Shown here: positions 16,605 through 24,346 of the stretch, one piece after another
Layout of the letters: each line of letters begins with the position of its first letter
How positions within the stretch are numbered: the first letter of the stretch is position 1
Source of the DNA: Clostridia bacterium
Lineage (GTDB): Bacteria; Bacillota; Clostridia; Oscillospirales; CAG-272
Assembly (NCBI GenBank): GCA_017624905.1
Contig: JAGAMD010000017.1
Span: 1 to 44,108 of the forward strand
DNA length: 44,108 nucleotides
Reading direction: 5' to 3'
Position numbers and translations under genes: made by a program
The notes under the pieces: generated by a model
Told to the model about the DNA's origin: nothing
What the model saw: only the letters and a program-made list of their open reading frames with translations
Databases searched by the model: none

Positions 16605-18020
16605 TTATTTGCAGAAAGCACAGAGTGCCTTATGTGTTTCGTATAGGTCGTTCTTTGAAATAACCTCCATTGGTGCGTGCATTGAAAGAACAGGAACACC
16701 GAGGTCAACTGTGTTAATGTTGTGGTTTGCAATATACATAGCAACTGTTCCACCGCCACCAACGTCAATCTTACCAAGCTCAGCAGTTTGCCATACAATA
16801 CCTGCGTCAGCAAAGATCTTTCTAATTGTGCCAACATATTCAGCACTTGCATCATTTGTGGAGCTCTTTCCACCGCCACCTGTGTACTTGTTCATAACAA
16901 CGCCACAGTTTACAATTGCACTGTTTCTCTTTTCATATACCTCAGGATACATTGGATCGTAGCCTGCACTAACGTCAGCAGATAGACACATCGAGTTGGC
17001 TCTTACTACATTTGGATTGCCACCGAGGTTCTTTGAAATTTCTTCAATTAGGTCAACGATTAGACGGCATCTCATACCGCTAACGCCCTCTGAACCAATT
17101 TCCTCTTTATCAGCTAGGATACACATAATTGTGTGCTCACTATCCTTGTTTTCAATGATAGCTGTGAGTGATGGATATGCACAAACTCTATCGTCGTGAC
17201 CATATGCACCAATCATTGAGCGGTCAAGACCAAGGTCTCTTGCTTTGCCCGCCGGTGTTGCTGTTAGCTCAGCACTTACAAAGTCGCTTTCAGTAATGCC
17301 ATATTTCTCGTTGAGAATCTTAAGCATATTGAATTTAACCTTTTCGTCAATGTCGCCATCGATTGGTTGTGAGCCGATAAGAAGATTTAGTCCTTCACCT
17401 GTAATAGCTGCACCAAGAGGTTTTTGCGATTGCTCTCTTGCTAGGTGTGGGAGAAGGTCTGTAATGCAGAAGATTGGATCGCCCTCGTCCTCGCCGATAA
17501 CTATTTCAACATTTTTGCCATCCATAGTTGTAACTACACCGTGGAGTGCAAGTGGAATTGTAACCCATTGATATTTTCTAATACCACCATAGTAGTGTGT
17601 CTTTAGGTAAGCAAAGCCCTCGTTTTCAAAAAGCGGATGTTGCTTTAGGTCAAGACGTGGTGAGTCAATGTGAGCTGCACAAATTCTAATACCGTTTTCG
17701 ATATCTTCAGTTCCTGCAACAAAAGCAAATAAGCTCTTATCACGGTTGTTGTAGTAGTACTTGCCGCCCTTTACAATCTCACCGCCGAGAACATATGGTA
17801 CAAATCCATTTGCTTCAAGCATTTTGATGCCCTCACGTACAGCCTCACGCTCTGTTTTTGCGTTATCAAGGAACTTCATATAGCCCTTAGCATACTTTTC
17901 TGTTGCCTTGGCATCCTTTTTTGTTTGGTTGTCATATACATTTTCTTTCTTATAGAAAAGCTTTTTCTTAAGCTCCTTTAATTCTTCGTTTTTGTCAACT
18001 TTCTTTACATTCTTTTTCAT
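16605..18020 (-). CDS. M18-family aminopeptidase
   Basis: The 471-residue protein is a zinc (or cobalt) aminopeptidase of family M18, which trims N-terminal residues from peptides in the cytoplasm. Evidence includes the metal-ligand motif AAHIDSPRLDLKQHPL, the ADKEEIGSEG region with the catalytic and metal-binding Glu residues, SADVSAGYDPMYPE, and the late His in VPVLSMHAPMEV. The ATG at 18020 has AAGGAGT seven bases ahead. The first 40 residues are rich in Lys and Glu and probably form a helix outside the core. It begins four bases after coaE and leads on to the aldolase-VOC gene, so these are cotranscribed, with no evident pathway link. Confidence 0.93.
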   Translation of the reverse strand: MKKNVKKVDKNEELKELKKKLFYKKENVYDNQTKKDAKATEKYAKGYMKFLDNAKTEREAVREGIKMLEANGFVPYVLGGEIVKGGKYYYNNRDKSLFAFVAGTEDIENGIRICAAHIDSPRLDLKQHPLFENEGFAYLKTHYYGGIRKYQWVTIPLALHGVVTTMDGKNVEIVIGEDEGDPIFCITDLLPHLAREQSQKPLGAAITGEGLNLLIGSQPIDGDIDEKVKFNMLKILNEKYGITESDFVSAELTATPAGKARDLGLDRSMIGAYGHDDRVCAYPSLTAIIENKDSEHTIMCILADKEEIGSEGVSGMRCRLIVDLIEEISKNLGGNPNVVRANSMCLSADVSAGYDPMYPEVYEKRNSAIVNCGVVMNKYTGGGGKSSTNDASAEYVGTIRKIFADAGIVWQTAELGKIDVGGGGTVAMYIANHNINTVDLGVPVLSMHAPMEVISKNDLYETHKALCAFCK

Positions 18021-18024
18021 ATAT

Positions 18025-18636
18025 TTACTCCTTTGTGATTATTTTTTCTTTTATTAATATATTTTCAATTTGAGCTTTGAGCTCAATATTTGAATTGTCG
18101 ATATAATATGTTGAAAGATTTATTAGCTCCTCGTTGCTTAGCTGACTATTCAGTCTTGCAAGTGCTTTTTCAGGACTGATTTTGTCTCGCTCAATAATCC
18201 TTTCAAGCTTCATTTCAAGTGGAGCGACAACAGATATTGTAAGGTCGCACATTTTATTAAAGCCACTTTCAAAAAGCACAGGAGCATCGATTATTACTGC
18301 TTTTTTGCCTTGCGATTTGTAGTCGGCAACAAGCTCCTCGGTGTCAATTTTAATATAGTGATGGGTTATTTTGTTGAGCTTATTTAAGCGTTCTTTTGCA
18401 CCATTTCCCTCAAAGACAATGCCTGCTAGTCTTGTTCTGTCCAGCTCACCATCAGGCGTTAAAATCTCTTTGCCGAAGGTGTTTATTAATTCTTCAAGAC
18501 ATTTAGTGCCTTTTTTTGTTGTTTTTTCTCTATATAAGCGGTCCAAATCTATGCAGGGAATACCATATTTCTCAAAAATTTTTGAGACATAGCCCTTACC
18601 TGCTCCACTAGAGCCACAAAGTCCTATGACCTTCAT
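18025..18636 (-). CDS. coaE: Dephospho-CoA kinase
   Basis: CoaE phosphorylates the ribose 3'-hydroxyl of dephospho-CoA, the last step of coenzyme A synthesis. The 203-residue protein has the P-loop GSSGAGKG at 8-15, the following IPCIDLDRLYRE motif, the VIIDAPVLFESG segment (about 93-104) that binds the acceptor, and the lid helix with RIIERDKISPEKALARLNSQ. The start has AAGGAGG five bases ahead. In many bacteria coaE follows polA or mutM; here it heads a run with an M18 aminopeptidase. Only 53 bases separate it from the oxidoreductase gene, so it may be read from the promoter at 19884. Confidence 0.95.
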   Translation of the reverse strand: MKVIGLCGSSGAGKGYVSKIFEKYGIPCIDLDRLYREKTTKKGTKCLEELINTFGKEILTPDGELDRTRLAGIVFEGNGAKERLNKLNKITHHYIKIDTEELVADYKSQGKKAVIIDAPVLFESGFNKMCDLTISVVAPLEMKLERIIERDKISPEKALARLNSQLSNEELINLSTYYIDNSNIELKAQIENILIKEKIITKE

Positions 18637-18658
18637 ATTCCCTCCTTGCTTTTATTGC

Positions 18659-18688
18659 CTAGCTCCTTCGTCTACGCTCAGGATGACG
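18659..18688. repeat. Short dispersed repeat of the TTCG…GACG type
   Basis: The stretch ctccttcgtctacgctcagg with the following atgacgg resembles the cgctacgctcggtcgaaatgac units near 22.5 and 22.9 kb and the tcaccctgagcgaaacg unit at 23.05 kb. It lies between coaE and the oxidoreductase gene. Confidence 0.5.
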
Positions 18689-18689
18689 G

Positions 18690-19805
18690 CTATATTTTAA
18701 TCCATCTGTTTTCCTTGCTTGAGATTGTTGCACGTTCAAGTATTTTTTGTACATATGCACCATCGTCAAGTGATGGGGAAAATTGTTTGTTTTCAAATAC
18801 TGATTTTATAAACTCAAAGTAGCTACCGATGTGGCCACGTAGCCAACCGATAGGTGCTTTTTGCCCCGGAAAAATACCAGCCGGGCTTGGATATCTATTT
18901 ACGCACTCGATGGTTTTATAGCCTCTTGTACCATAATCACCATCTTTGACTGTTGCATCGTAAAGCTCAAGGTAGTTTGGTTGCATAAGGTCAAACATTA
19001 TGCTGCCCTTTTCTCCGTGGATTTCAAAGCGAAGGTCATCGTTTGCACCTGTGGTGATTTTTGAAACCTCTATGGTGCCGTGTGCACCGTTTTTGAGTGT
19101 TGCCAGCATATAAAATGCTTCGTCTGCGTTGGTCTGCCAAGTGCTGCCATCAACTCCCTTACGCTCGGGATATGCGATTTGTGCTTTACCCATAACCTCA
19201 TCAAATTCACCACATAGATAATAAATCAAATCTACTACGTGAGGTCCTAGGTCAAAGAAGGTGCCACCACCACAAATGTCCCTGTCTTGCTTCCACCCTG
19301 CATTTTTGTTTGTATCAAGTGCACTGGAATGTAAATATTTTATACTAAATGAAATAATTTTACCCAGCTTGTCGTTTTCAACCAATTCCTTAGCCTTTAG
19401 AATTGGGGAAAGGAATCGATTATTAAACACAATGCCACAAATAACGCCCTTTTCTTTCGCTAAGGTGGCTAACTCCCTTGCTTGTTCATAAGTAACGGCA
19501 AGAGGCTTTTCACAATAAACATGCTTCCCTGCTAAAATTGCTTTTTTAACAGTATTATAGTGATAGATATTAGGCGTACAGACATCTATAATATCAATCT
19601 CAGAATTATATATTATGTCGTCCTCATTATCTGTATAGTTGGGAATAGAAAAGCGAGTGGCTGTGTCCCTTGCTTTGTCTAGGTGTGCTGTACAAACCGA
19701 TGCAACCTCTATGTTATATTCACCATTAAAGAAGAATGGTATATTTCTTACAGAATATAGATGTGTCCTACCCATTGAGCCAAAGCCTAAAAGACCAATT
19801 TTCAT
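18690..19805 (-). CDS. Gfo/Idh/MocA-family oxidoreductase
   Basis: The 371-residue protein has the N-terminal Rossmann fold of this NAD(P)-dependent sugar/inositol dehydrogenase family (LLGFGSMGRTH, with GFGSMG at 7-12) and the family's EKP motif (YCEKPLAV) near residue 98. The C-terminal domain has GGGTFFDLGPHVVDLIYYL, which contains the conserved Asp and His of the active site. Substrates in this family range over glucose, inositol and keto-sugars, and nothing here tells which applies. The ATG has AAGGAG eight bases ahead. A promoter lies about 80 bases upstream. Its location before coaE has no clear metabolic meaning. Confidence 0.92.
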   Translation of the reverse strand: MKIGLLGFGSMGRTHLYSVRNIPFFFNGEYNIEVASVCTAHLDKARDTATRFSIPNYTDNEDDIIYNSEIDIIDVCTPNIYHYNTVKKAILAGKHVYCEKPLAVTYEQARELATLAKEKGVICGIVFNNRFLSPILKAKELVENDKLGKIISFSIKYLHSSALDTNKNAGWKQDRDICGGGTFFDLGPHVVDLIYYLCGEFDEVMGKAQIAYPERKGVDGSTWQTNADEAFYMLATLKNGAHGTIEVSKITTGANDDLRFEIHGEKGSIMFDLMQPNYLELYDATVKDGDYGTRGYKTIECVNRYPSPAGIFPGQKAPIGWLRGHIGSYFEFIKSVFENKQFSPSLDDGAYVQKILERATISSKENRWIKI

Positions 19806-19883
19806 ACCTTTTCTCCTTCCAAAGACAGCCCAAACACCATATATTGTGGTAAAAATAGAAAAATGAGCATATATTTACACTTT

Positions 19884-19912
19884 ATTATATCATTTTATTT
19901 TTTGTTTTGCAA
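19884..19912 (-). promoter_or_regulatory. Probable promoter of the oxidoreductase gene and possibly of coaE and beyond
   Basis: On the minus strand TTGCAA (19907-19912) and TATAAT (19884-19889) are 17 bases apart. The -10 box is consensus and the -35 box matches four of six. No other good promoter is seen before the terminator at 11032. Confidence 0.6.
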
Positions 19913-19993
19913 TATTTTATTATATATTTTTTATAATATTATATAAATAAATAATAAGGTAGGAAAGATGATAAATATTTTGATTTTCAAGCA

Positions 19994-20020
19994 AAGAAAA
20001 AAGCACCCGAGTGGGTGCTT
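19994..20020 (-). terminator. Terminator of the leucine-rich protein gene
   Basis: An 8-bp stem AAGCACCC/GGGTGCTT with a 4-base loop is followed on the minus strand by a T-run. It lies right after the stop codon. The 19913-19993 stretch next to it is very AT-rich and holds nothing I can name. Confidence 0.9.
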
Positions 20021-20024
20021 TTAA

Positions 20025-21863
20025 TTATTGTGGGAATGTTGCCTTGGTAGCTACGTTATTTTGAGTTGTACCACAGAGATATGTTACATCATTTCCTGTA
20101 ACGATAAACGCTCCACAGTAAAGCTGTGATGCACTTGTTACTCCTGTTACTTTAATTTCCATTATTGTATACTCAGTATTAAGGAATGTGCCTATTACTG
20201 TTGTATCGTTTGCCACGTCAGCCTCACCGTTTATTGCTGTGATTAGGTTGCCATCTATTGGATTATCGTTAGCATCAGCTGCAAGACCTGCTACAATACC
20301 AAAGTTATATGAATCCTTGTTGCCCGTTAACTCAGCATATAGTGCAAGTGCTTCTTTATCAACAGATGTTCTTTGATATATACCTGTGTATTCGTTTCCA
20401 TTCATTTCATATGAATAGCCTGTGCTTGTAAAGATTGCGTCGATTGTTTTTGTTTCTTCAACTGTTGGGCAATATACACACTTGTACTCTGCTGTAATTT
20501 GAGCTACTAGGCTTACACTACCACCATTATTAAAGATCCAATTGCTTGTGTGAACAGGATTTTCAAGTATTTCTGTCAATCCACAGTTTGCACAAACACC
20601 GGAGCATTTGTTGTCGCCCTCTATTTTTATATCGTGAATGCTATTATAGAAGGCATCGCAGGTGTTGTAGTTATATATATAGAATTTCTTGTTTTGGTTT
20701 GTAGCCATATCAATATAATAGCTATCTGGCTTACTTGGATCCCATTCAATAATATTTGATATATCACTTGCTTTATATTGGTTTGTAAGTCTGTCATTGT
20801 TTTTGGAAGCTACAGCTATTTCAACCAAAGCATCTAACTCCTCTTTTGTACCATCATAGAAAAATACACCATATGTAGGATCAGGATCGTTTCCATCATG
20901 TGTAAATGTATGTTGTGCTACTGTTTTTAAGGTTCTTGGAATATAATATACCGTCAAGTTATTGCAAGTATGGAAAACACTCCAGCCAGTTGTTTCTATC
21001 AATGAAGCACCTAACTTTATAGTTGTAAGATTTTTACAGGTTGCAAAAGCTCTCGATTCTATTGTTGTTACAGAGTTAGGTAATACTAAGCTAGTTAAAG
21101 AAGTACATTCTGCAAATGCATTCGTTTTTATTGTAGTTAGAACACTGTTAGAAGCAAAGTTAACATTTGACAACGAATAGTTTCTATAAAATGGTGTTCC
21201 GCTATTTGTGCCATTGCCATTGATAATTGTTACACTTGCAGGGATATTTATTGAAGTAAGATTTCTTGCTTCATGCGCAAAATTTTGTGGAATATTATTA
21301 ACAGGAGTTTCAAACTCAAGTTCAACCACCATAACAGGTGTTTTCTGGAATGGATTATTCTCAAAAGCTGTTAAGGTGTTAGGACAATAAACAAATAAAA
21401 TATTATTGTTAAAATATGAGCCGTATCCACCAAAGGATTTAAATCCCCATGTTTTAATTCCTGCATTATCAGGGAAATTTACGCTTACAGTATTTTTGTT
21501 GGTAACTGGGCTTGTAAAATTATATGCTCCATTTTCATTAATTGTACCTGCCTCGCCAACAGTTTTCAAACTTGCCACTGTGAAAGTTTTATTGCCAGCA
21601 TCATCTGTTTGTGTGTTGGTAATGTACCAAGTAAGTTCATTGCCTTGGTCATCTACTTTAGCAAAGCCAGTTCCTTGCTTGTTCGACGCAATAAAAGCAT
21701 TTGTGGTTTTTCCATAATCAGTTGCTGTTGTTTCATAGTCAAAAGAAAACAGCATATTGCCGTCTGCATCGTTGTATGTATATGTAACTGCACTTATTGA
21801 AATTGCAAAAACACATATAAGAACTGACACAATTAAAAGTGTTAATAATAGTTTCTTTTTCAT
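20025..21863 (-). CDS. Secreted BspA-type leucine-rich repeat protein
   Basis: The 612-residue protein begins with a signal peptide (MKKKLLLTLLIVSVLICVFA, then ISISAVTY), so it should be exported. Residues about 180-340 hold BspA-type (LRR_5) repeats with the pattern sLtsv.iP.svt.I…aFa.C.sL, seen in SLTSLVLPNSVTTIESRAFA and NLTTIKLGASL. A Cys-bearing segment near 430-480 (CSGVCANCGLTEILEN, YKCVYCPTVEE) looks like a small knuckle. The C-terminal ~130 residues form another domain of unknown type. There is no LPXTG, SLH or dockerin motif, so how it is held at the surface is unclear. BspA-type repeats are known from adhesins of gut and oral bacteria. It is a single-gene unit with its own promoter and terminator. 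Confidence 0.88.
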   Translation of the reverse strand: MKKKLLLTLLIVSVLICVFAISISAVTYTYNDADGNMLFSFDYETTATDYGKTTNAFIASNKQGTGFAKVDDQGNELTWYITNTQTDDAGNKTFTVASLKTVGEAGTINENGAYNFTSPVTNKNTVSVNFPDNAGIKTWGFKSFGGYGSYFNNNILFVYCPNTLTAFENNPFQKTPVMVVELEFETPVNNIPQNFAHEARNLTSINIPASVTIINGNGTNSGTPFYRNYSLSNVNFASNSVLTTIKTNAFAECTSLTSLVLPNSVTTIESRAFATCKNLTTIKLGASLIETTGWSVFHTCNNLTVYYIPRTLKTVAQHTFTHDGNDPDPTYGVFFYDGTKEELDALVEIAVASKNNDRLTNQYKASDISNIIEWDPSKPDSYYIDMATNQNKKFYIYNYNTCDAFYNSIHDIKIEGDNKCSGVCANCGLTEILENPVHTSNWIFNNGGSVSLVAQITAEYKCVYCPTVEETKTIDAIFTSTGYSYEMNGNEYTGIYQRTSVDKEALALYAELTGNKDSYNFGIVAGLAADANDNPIDGNLITAINGEADVANDTTVIGTFLNTEYTIMEIKVTGVTSASQLYCGAFIVTGNDVTYLCGTTQNNVATKATFPQ

Positions 21864-21896
21864 AATTTTCTCCTTTTAAGAAAAATTTATAAATAT

Positions 21897-21925
21897 ATTA
21901 TAGCATAATTTACTATAAAAGTCAA
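21897..21925 (-). promoter_or_regulatory. Sigma-A promoter of the leucine-rich protein gene
   Basis: On the minus strand TTGACT (21920-21925) and consensus TATAAT (21897-21902) are 17 bases apart, about 35 bases before the ATG. Confidence 0.88.
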
Positions 21926-21983
21926 TTTTAAGTTAATCGGAAGGTTATTTTTTATATTTTGCACAATTAATTTCGAGCAAAAA

Positions 21984-22012
21984 ACAAAAAAGCCGCACTC
22001 TGTGTACGACTT
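21984..22012 (-). terminator. Probable terminator downstream of ridA
   Basis: On the minus strand AAGTCGTAC pairs with GTGCGGCTT (nine pairs, three of them G-U or adjacent weak pairs) around a 5-base loop and is followed by six T. It lies about 120 bases past ridA and would end the ilvA/GIY-YIG/ridA readthrough. Confidence 0.7.
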
Positions 22013-22078
22013 TTTAATATTGTTTTGTGCAAATTGGCTAATATTAAAATGTTATAGGCTTGCCAGTGTCAGTAAATT

Positions 22079-22133
22079 GTAGATTCTATCGCTTCGCTCC
22101 AGAATGACAGAGTGAATGAGCGACAGAATGACA
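22079..22133. repeat. Dispersed repeat next to ridA
   Basis: The stretch contains cgcttcgctccagaatgaca and a second agcgacagaatgac unit. It is the same family as the cgctacgctcggtcgaaatgac units around the GIY-YIG gene, in degenerate form. Confidence 0.5.
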
Positions 22134-22134
22134 A

Positions 22135-22512
22135 TTAATTTATTGTCGCTATTAATTCAACCTCGCAAAGGGCACCCTTTGGTAGGTCCTTAACTGCTAC
22201 ACAGCTTCTTGCCGGCTTTGAGATGAAGTACTTTGCATACACCTCGTTAAATGCTCCAAAATCAGAAATGTTGGCGAGGAAGCAAGTTGTTTTTACTACA
22301 TTATCAAAGCTTGTGCCGGCGGACTCCAAAACTGCACCGAGGTTTTTCATAACCTGCTCTGTTTGAGCTGATATATCACTAGCTTCAATATTTCCTGTTT
22401 GTGGGTTGATTGGAATTTGACCTGAGGTAAATAGCATATCTCCACAAATGATTGCTTGTGAATATGGTCCTATTGCACCCGGTGCTTTATCTGTTGATAC
22501 TTTTTTTAGCAT
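22135..22512 (-). CDS. ridA: RidA family 2-iminobutanoate/2-iminopropanoate deaminase
   Basis: RidA hydrolyses the reactive enamine/imine intermediates released by PLP enzymes such as threonine dehydratase, protecting other PLP enzymes. The 125-residue length is typical. Visible signatures are STDKAPGAIGPYSQA at the N-terminus, FTSGQIPINPQTG, and the active-site Arg102 (PARSCVAV) and Glu117 (LCEVE) near the end. The ATG has AAAGGAG seven bases ahead. The gene lies beyond ilvA on the same strand, separated by the GIY-YIG gene and repeats. Its link with IlvA is therefore functional and positional, but cotranscription is not proven. Confidence 0.95.
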   Translation of the reverse strand: MLKKVSTDKAPGAIGPYSQAIICGDMLFTSGQIPINPQTGNIEASDISAQTEQVMKNLGAVLESAGTSFDNVVKTTCFLANISDFGAFNEVYAKYFISKPARSCVAVKDLPKGALCEVELIATIN

Positions 22513-22528
22513 ATTGTTCTCCTTTTAA

Positions 22529-22636
22529 GATTTCTCCACTCGCTACGCTCGGTCGAAATGACAAAATTGGTGTTCGGTCGAAATGACAAGACTGTTTTCC
22601 GTTTAGGATTTCTCCACTTCGGTCGAAATGACAAGA
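22529..22636. repeat. Cluster of three dispersed repeat units downstream of the GIY-YIG gene
   Basis: Three units with the core cggtcgaaatgacaa occur at about 22549-22565, 22575-22589 and 22619-22635. Two are preceded by gatttctccact. The longest also has the inverted-like cgctacgctcgg. Confidence 0.75.
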
Positions 22637-22915
22637 CTAGCTTTTATACAAGTCTATCCAATTAGGGTTTACGCTCTTAATTAAATTGTCTTTCTTTTCT
22701 CTACGCCAACGTTTTAATTGTTTTTCTCTCCTTATCGCATCATTTACATCGTTATATTGTTCATTATACACCAACTTATGCAAATGATATTTTTGAGTGA
22801 AGCCTTCAATCAATTCATTTTTGTGTTCATAGACTCGACGTTCTAAATTATTCGTTACACCAACATACAACACTGTGTTGTTGTGATTGGTAATTATATA
22901 TACATCATTGTACAT
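22637..22915 (-). CDS. Single-domain GIY-YIG nuclease-like protein
   Basis: The 92-residue protein is a stand-alone GIY-YIG domain of the UPF0213/YhbQ kind. The two strands are VYIITN (5-10) and LYVGV (17-21), which take the place of GIY and YIG. Next come NNLERRVYEH with Arg26 or Arg27 and His31, and the metal-binding Glu64 in IRREKQLKRW. A basic tail ends the protein. Such small proteins may cut DNA or RNA, but their role is largely unknown. The gene is bracketed on both sides by the same short dispersed repeats (22529-22636 and 22930-23083), which sets it apart from the metabolic genes around it. Confidence 0.88.
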   Translation of the reverse strand: MYNDVYIITNHNNTVLYVGVTNNLERRVYEHKNELIEGFTQKYHLHKLVYNEQYNDVNDAIRREKQLKRWRREKKDNLIKSVNPNWIDLYKS

Positions 22916-22929
22916 ATATTGTCCTCTTT

Positions 22930-23083
22930 GGATTTCTGCACTCGCTATGCTCGGTCGAAACGACAGAATTGGGTGTTCGGTCGAAATGACAGAATCAAGT
23001 TCTCAGTCTAATGACATATTAAGATGTTTTATTTTCGGCAGTTCACTTTGTCACCCTGAGCGAAACGTAGTGTAGTCGAATGG
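22930..23083. repeat. Dispersed repeat units upstream of the GIY-YIG gene
   Basis: Units are seen at 22930-22966 (gatttctgcactcgctatgc, then tcggtcgaaacgacag) and 22975-22993 (tgttcggtcgaaatgacaga). A unit in the opposite sense lies at 23049-23083 (tgtcaccctgagcgaaacg, then tagtgtagtcgaatgg). They match the units downstream of the gene and at 18659 and 22079. Apart from these the 22916-23127 gap holds nothing I can support. Confidence 0.7.
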
Positions 23084-23127
23084 GTCTATTCATTCAAAAT
23101 TTAGACACTTGGTGGGGTATTTTGTGT

Positions 23128-24321
23128 TTAGAGCAATTTAAATCCGAAGTCGGTTAGTGCTTTTTTGATTTCTGCTATATGGTCGTAGTTTCTTGTTTCA
23201 AGCATAATACGTAGGTAACAGCCTGTAACGTCCGAGCCCTCGTTTGCTCTTTCGTGGTGAACGGAAATTACATTACCACCAAGGTCTGCTATAATGCGTG
23301 AAACATTCTTTAATTGTCCCGGCTTGTCGGCAAGCTCAATCATTAGCTGAGCAGTTCTGCCTGACATAAGTAGACCACGCTTGATAACACGAGAAAGGAT
23401 TGTAACGTCTATATTACCACCAGACAAAAGGCATACTGTCTTTTTGCCCTTTATGTCTAGCTTGTCAAACATAGCGGCAGCAACAGCGATAGCTCCGGCA
23501 CCCTCTGTTACCAGCTTATGCTTTTCCATAAGTGCAAGAATTGCTGCTGAAATCTCGTCATCTGTTACAGTTACTATCTCGTCAACGTATTTTGAACAGA
23601 TTTCATATGTAAGGTCGCCCGGCTTTTTAACTGCGATACCGTCAGCGATAGTAGATACTGATGGTAGCTCCTCAATCTTGCCGTCCTTAACCGACTTATA
23701 CATTGATGGAGCACCTGCTGATTGAACTCCATAAACCTTTACATTTGGCTTTAATGTTTTTAGTGTATAAGCAATACCGGAGATAAGTCCTCCACCACCA
23801 ATTGGCACAATAACTGCGTCCATATCAGGTAGCTGTTCAATAAGCTCAAGTGCGATTGTACCCTGTCCTGCGATTACATCCTCGTCATTGAATGGATGAA
23901 TAAAGGTGAGTCCCTCACTATCACGTAGCTCAAGTGCTTTGTTATAGGCATCGTCATAGACGCCTTCAACCAAGCATACCTCTGCTCCGTAGCTCTTTGT
24001 AGCTTCAATTTTAGAAATTGGAGCTCCGTCCGGTAAGCAAATGGTCGCTTTAATGCCGTTCTTTTGAGCGGCGAGAGCAACACCCTGTGCGTGGTTACCT
24101 GCTGAGCAAGCAACAACGCCCTTAGCTTTTTCGCTATCGCTTAGCTTAGACATTTTATAGTAAGCTCCTCTTACCTTAAATGAGCCTGTGATTTGTAGAT
24201 TTTCTGTTTTTAGATATAGCTCTGTGTCCTTTGCTAGTTTTGGTGCACGGATTATATCAGTTTGGCGAATTACGTTCTTTAGAGCATAATTTGCACGATA
24301 TACGTTATCTATTGTCAACAT
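23128..24321 (-). CDS. ilvA: Threonine ammonia-lyase with one ACT domain
   Basis: IlvA is a PLP enzyme that turns threonine into 2-oxobutanoate, the first step towards isoleucine. The 397-residue protein has the PLP lysine Lys49 in TGSFKVRGAYY, CSAGNHAQGVA as the phosphate-contacting Asn motif, the glycine-rich PIGGGGLISG loop, and LLSGGN. The last ~70 residues (from about 325, RTAQLMIELADKPGQL) form an ACT-type regulatory domain. One ACT domain of this length resembles the TdcB-like 400-residue group, which can serve in synthesis or catabolism. Its place at the end of the ilv/leu operon favours synthesis. It begins 25 bases after the DUF815 ATPase gene. Confidence 0.94.
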   Translation of the reverse strand: MLTIDNVYRANYALKNVIRQTDIIRAPKLAKDTELYLKTENLQITGSFKVRGAYYKMSKLSDSEKAKGVVACSAGNHAQGVALAAQKNGIKATICLPDGAPISKIEATKSYGAEVCLVEGVYDDAYNKALELRDSEGLTFIHPFNDEDVIAGQGTIALELIEQLPDMDAVIVPIGGGGLISGIAYTLKTLKPNVKVYGVQSAGAPSMYKSVKDGKIEELPSVSTIADGIAVKKPGDLTYEICSKYVDEIVTVTDDEISAAILALMEKHKLVTEGAGAIAVAAAMFDKLDIKGKKTVCLLSGGNIDVTILSRVIKRGLLMSGRTAQLMIELADKPGQLKNVSRIIADLGGNVISVHHERANEGSDVTGCYLRIMLETRNYDHIAEIKKALTDFGFKLL

Positions 24322-24346
24322 ATCTTTTCTTCCTTTTCGTTTGGAA

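Noticed and set aside
16090-16962. 290-codon open frame on the plus strand
   Set aside because: It runs antisense through the aldolase-VOC and M18 genes, both of which have clear motifs. Its composition is that of a complement reading and no ribosome site or family motif is seen.
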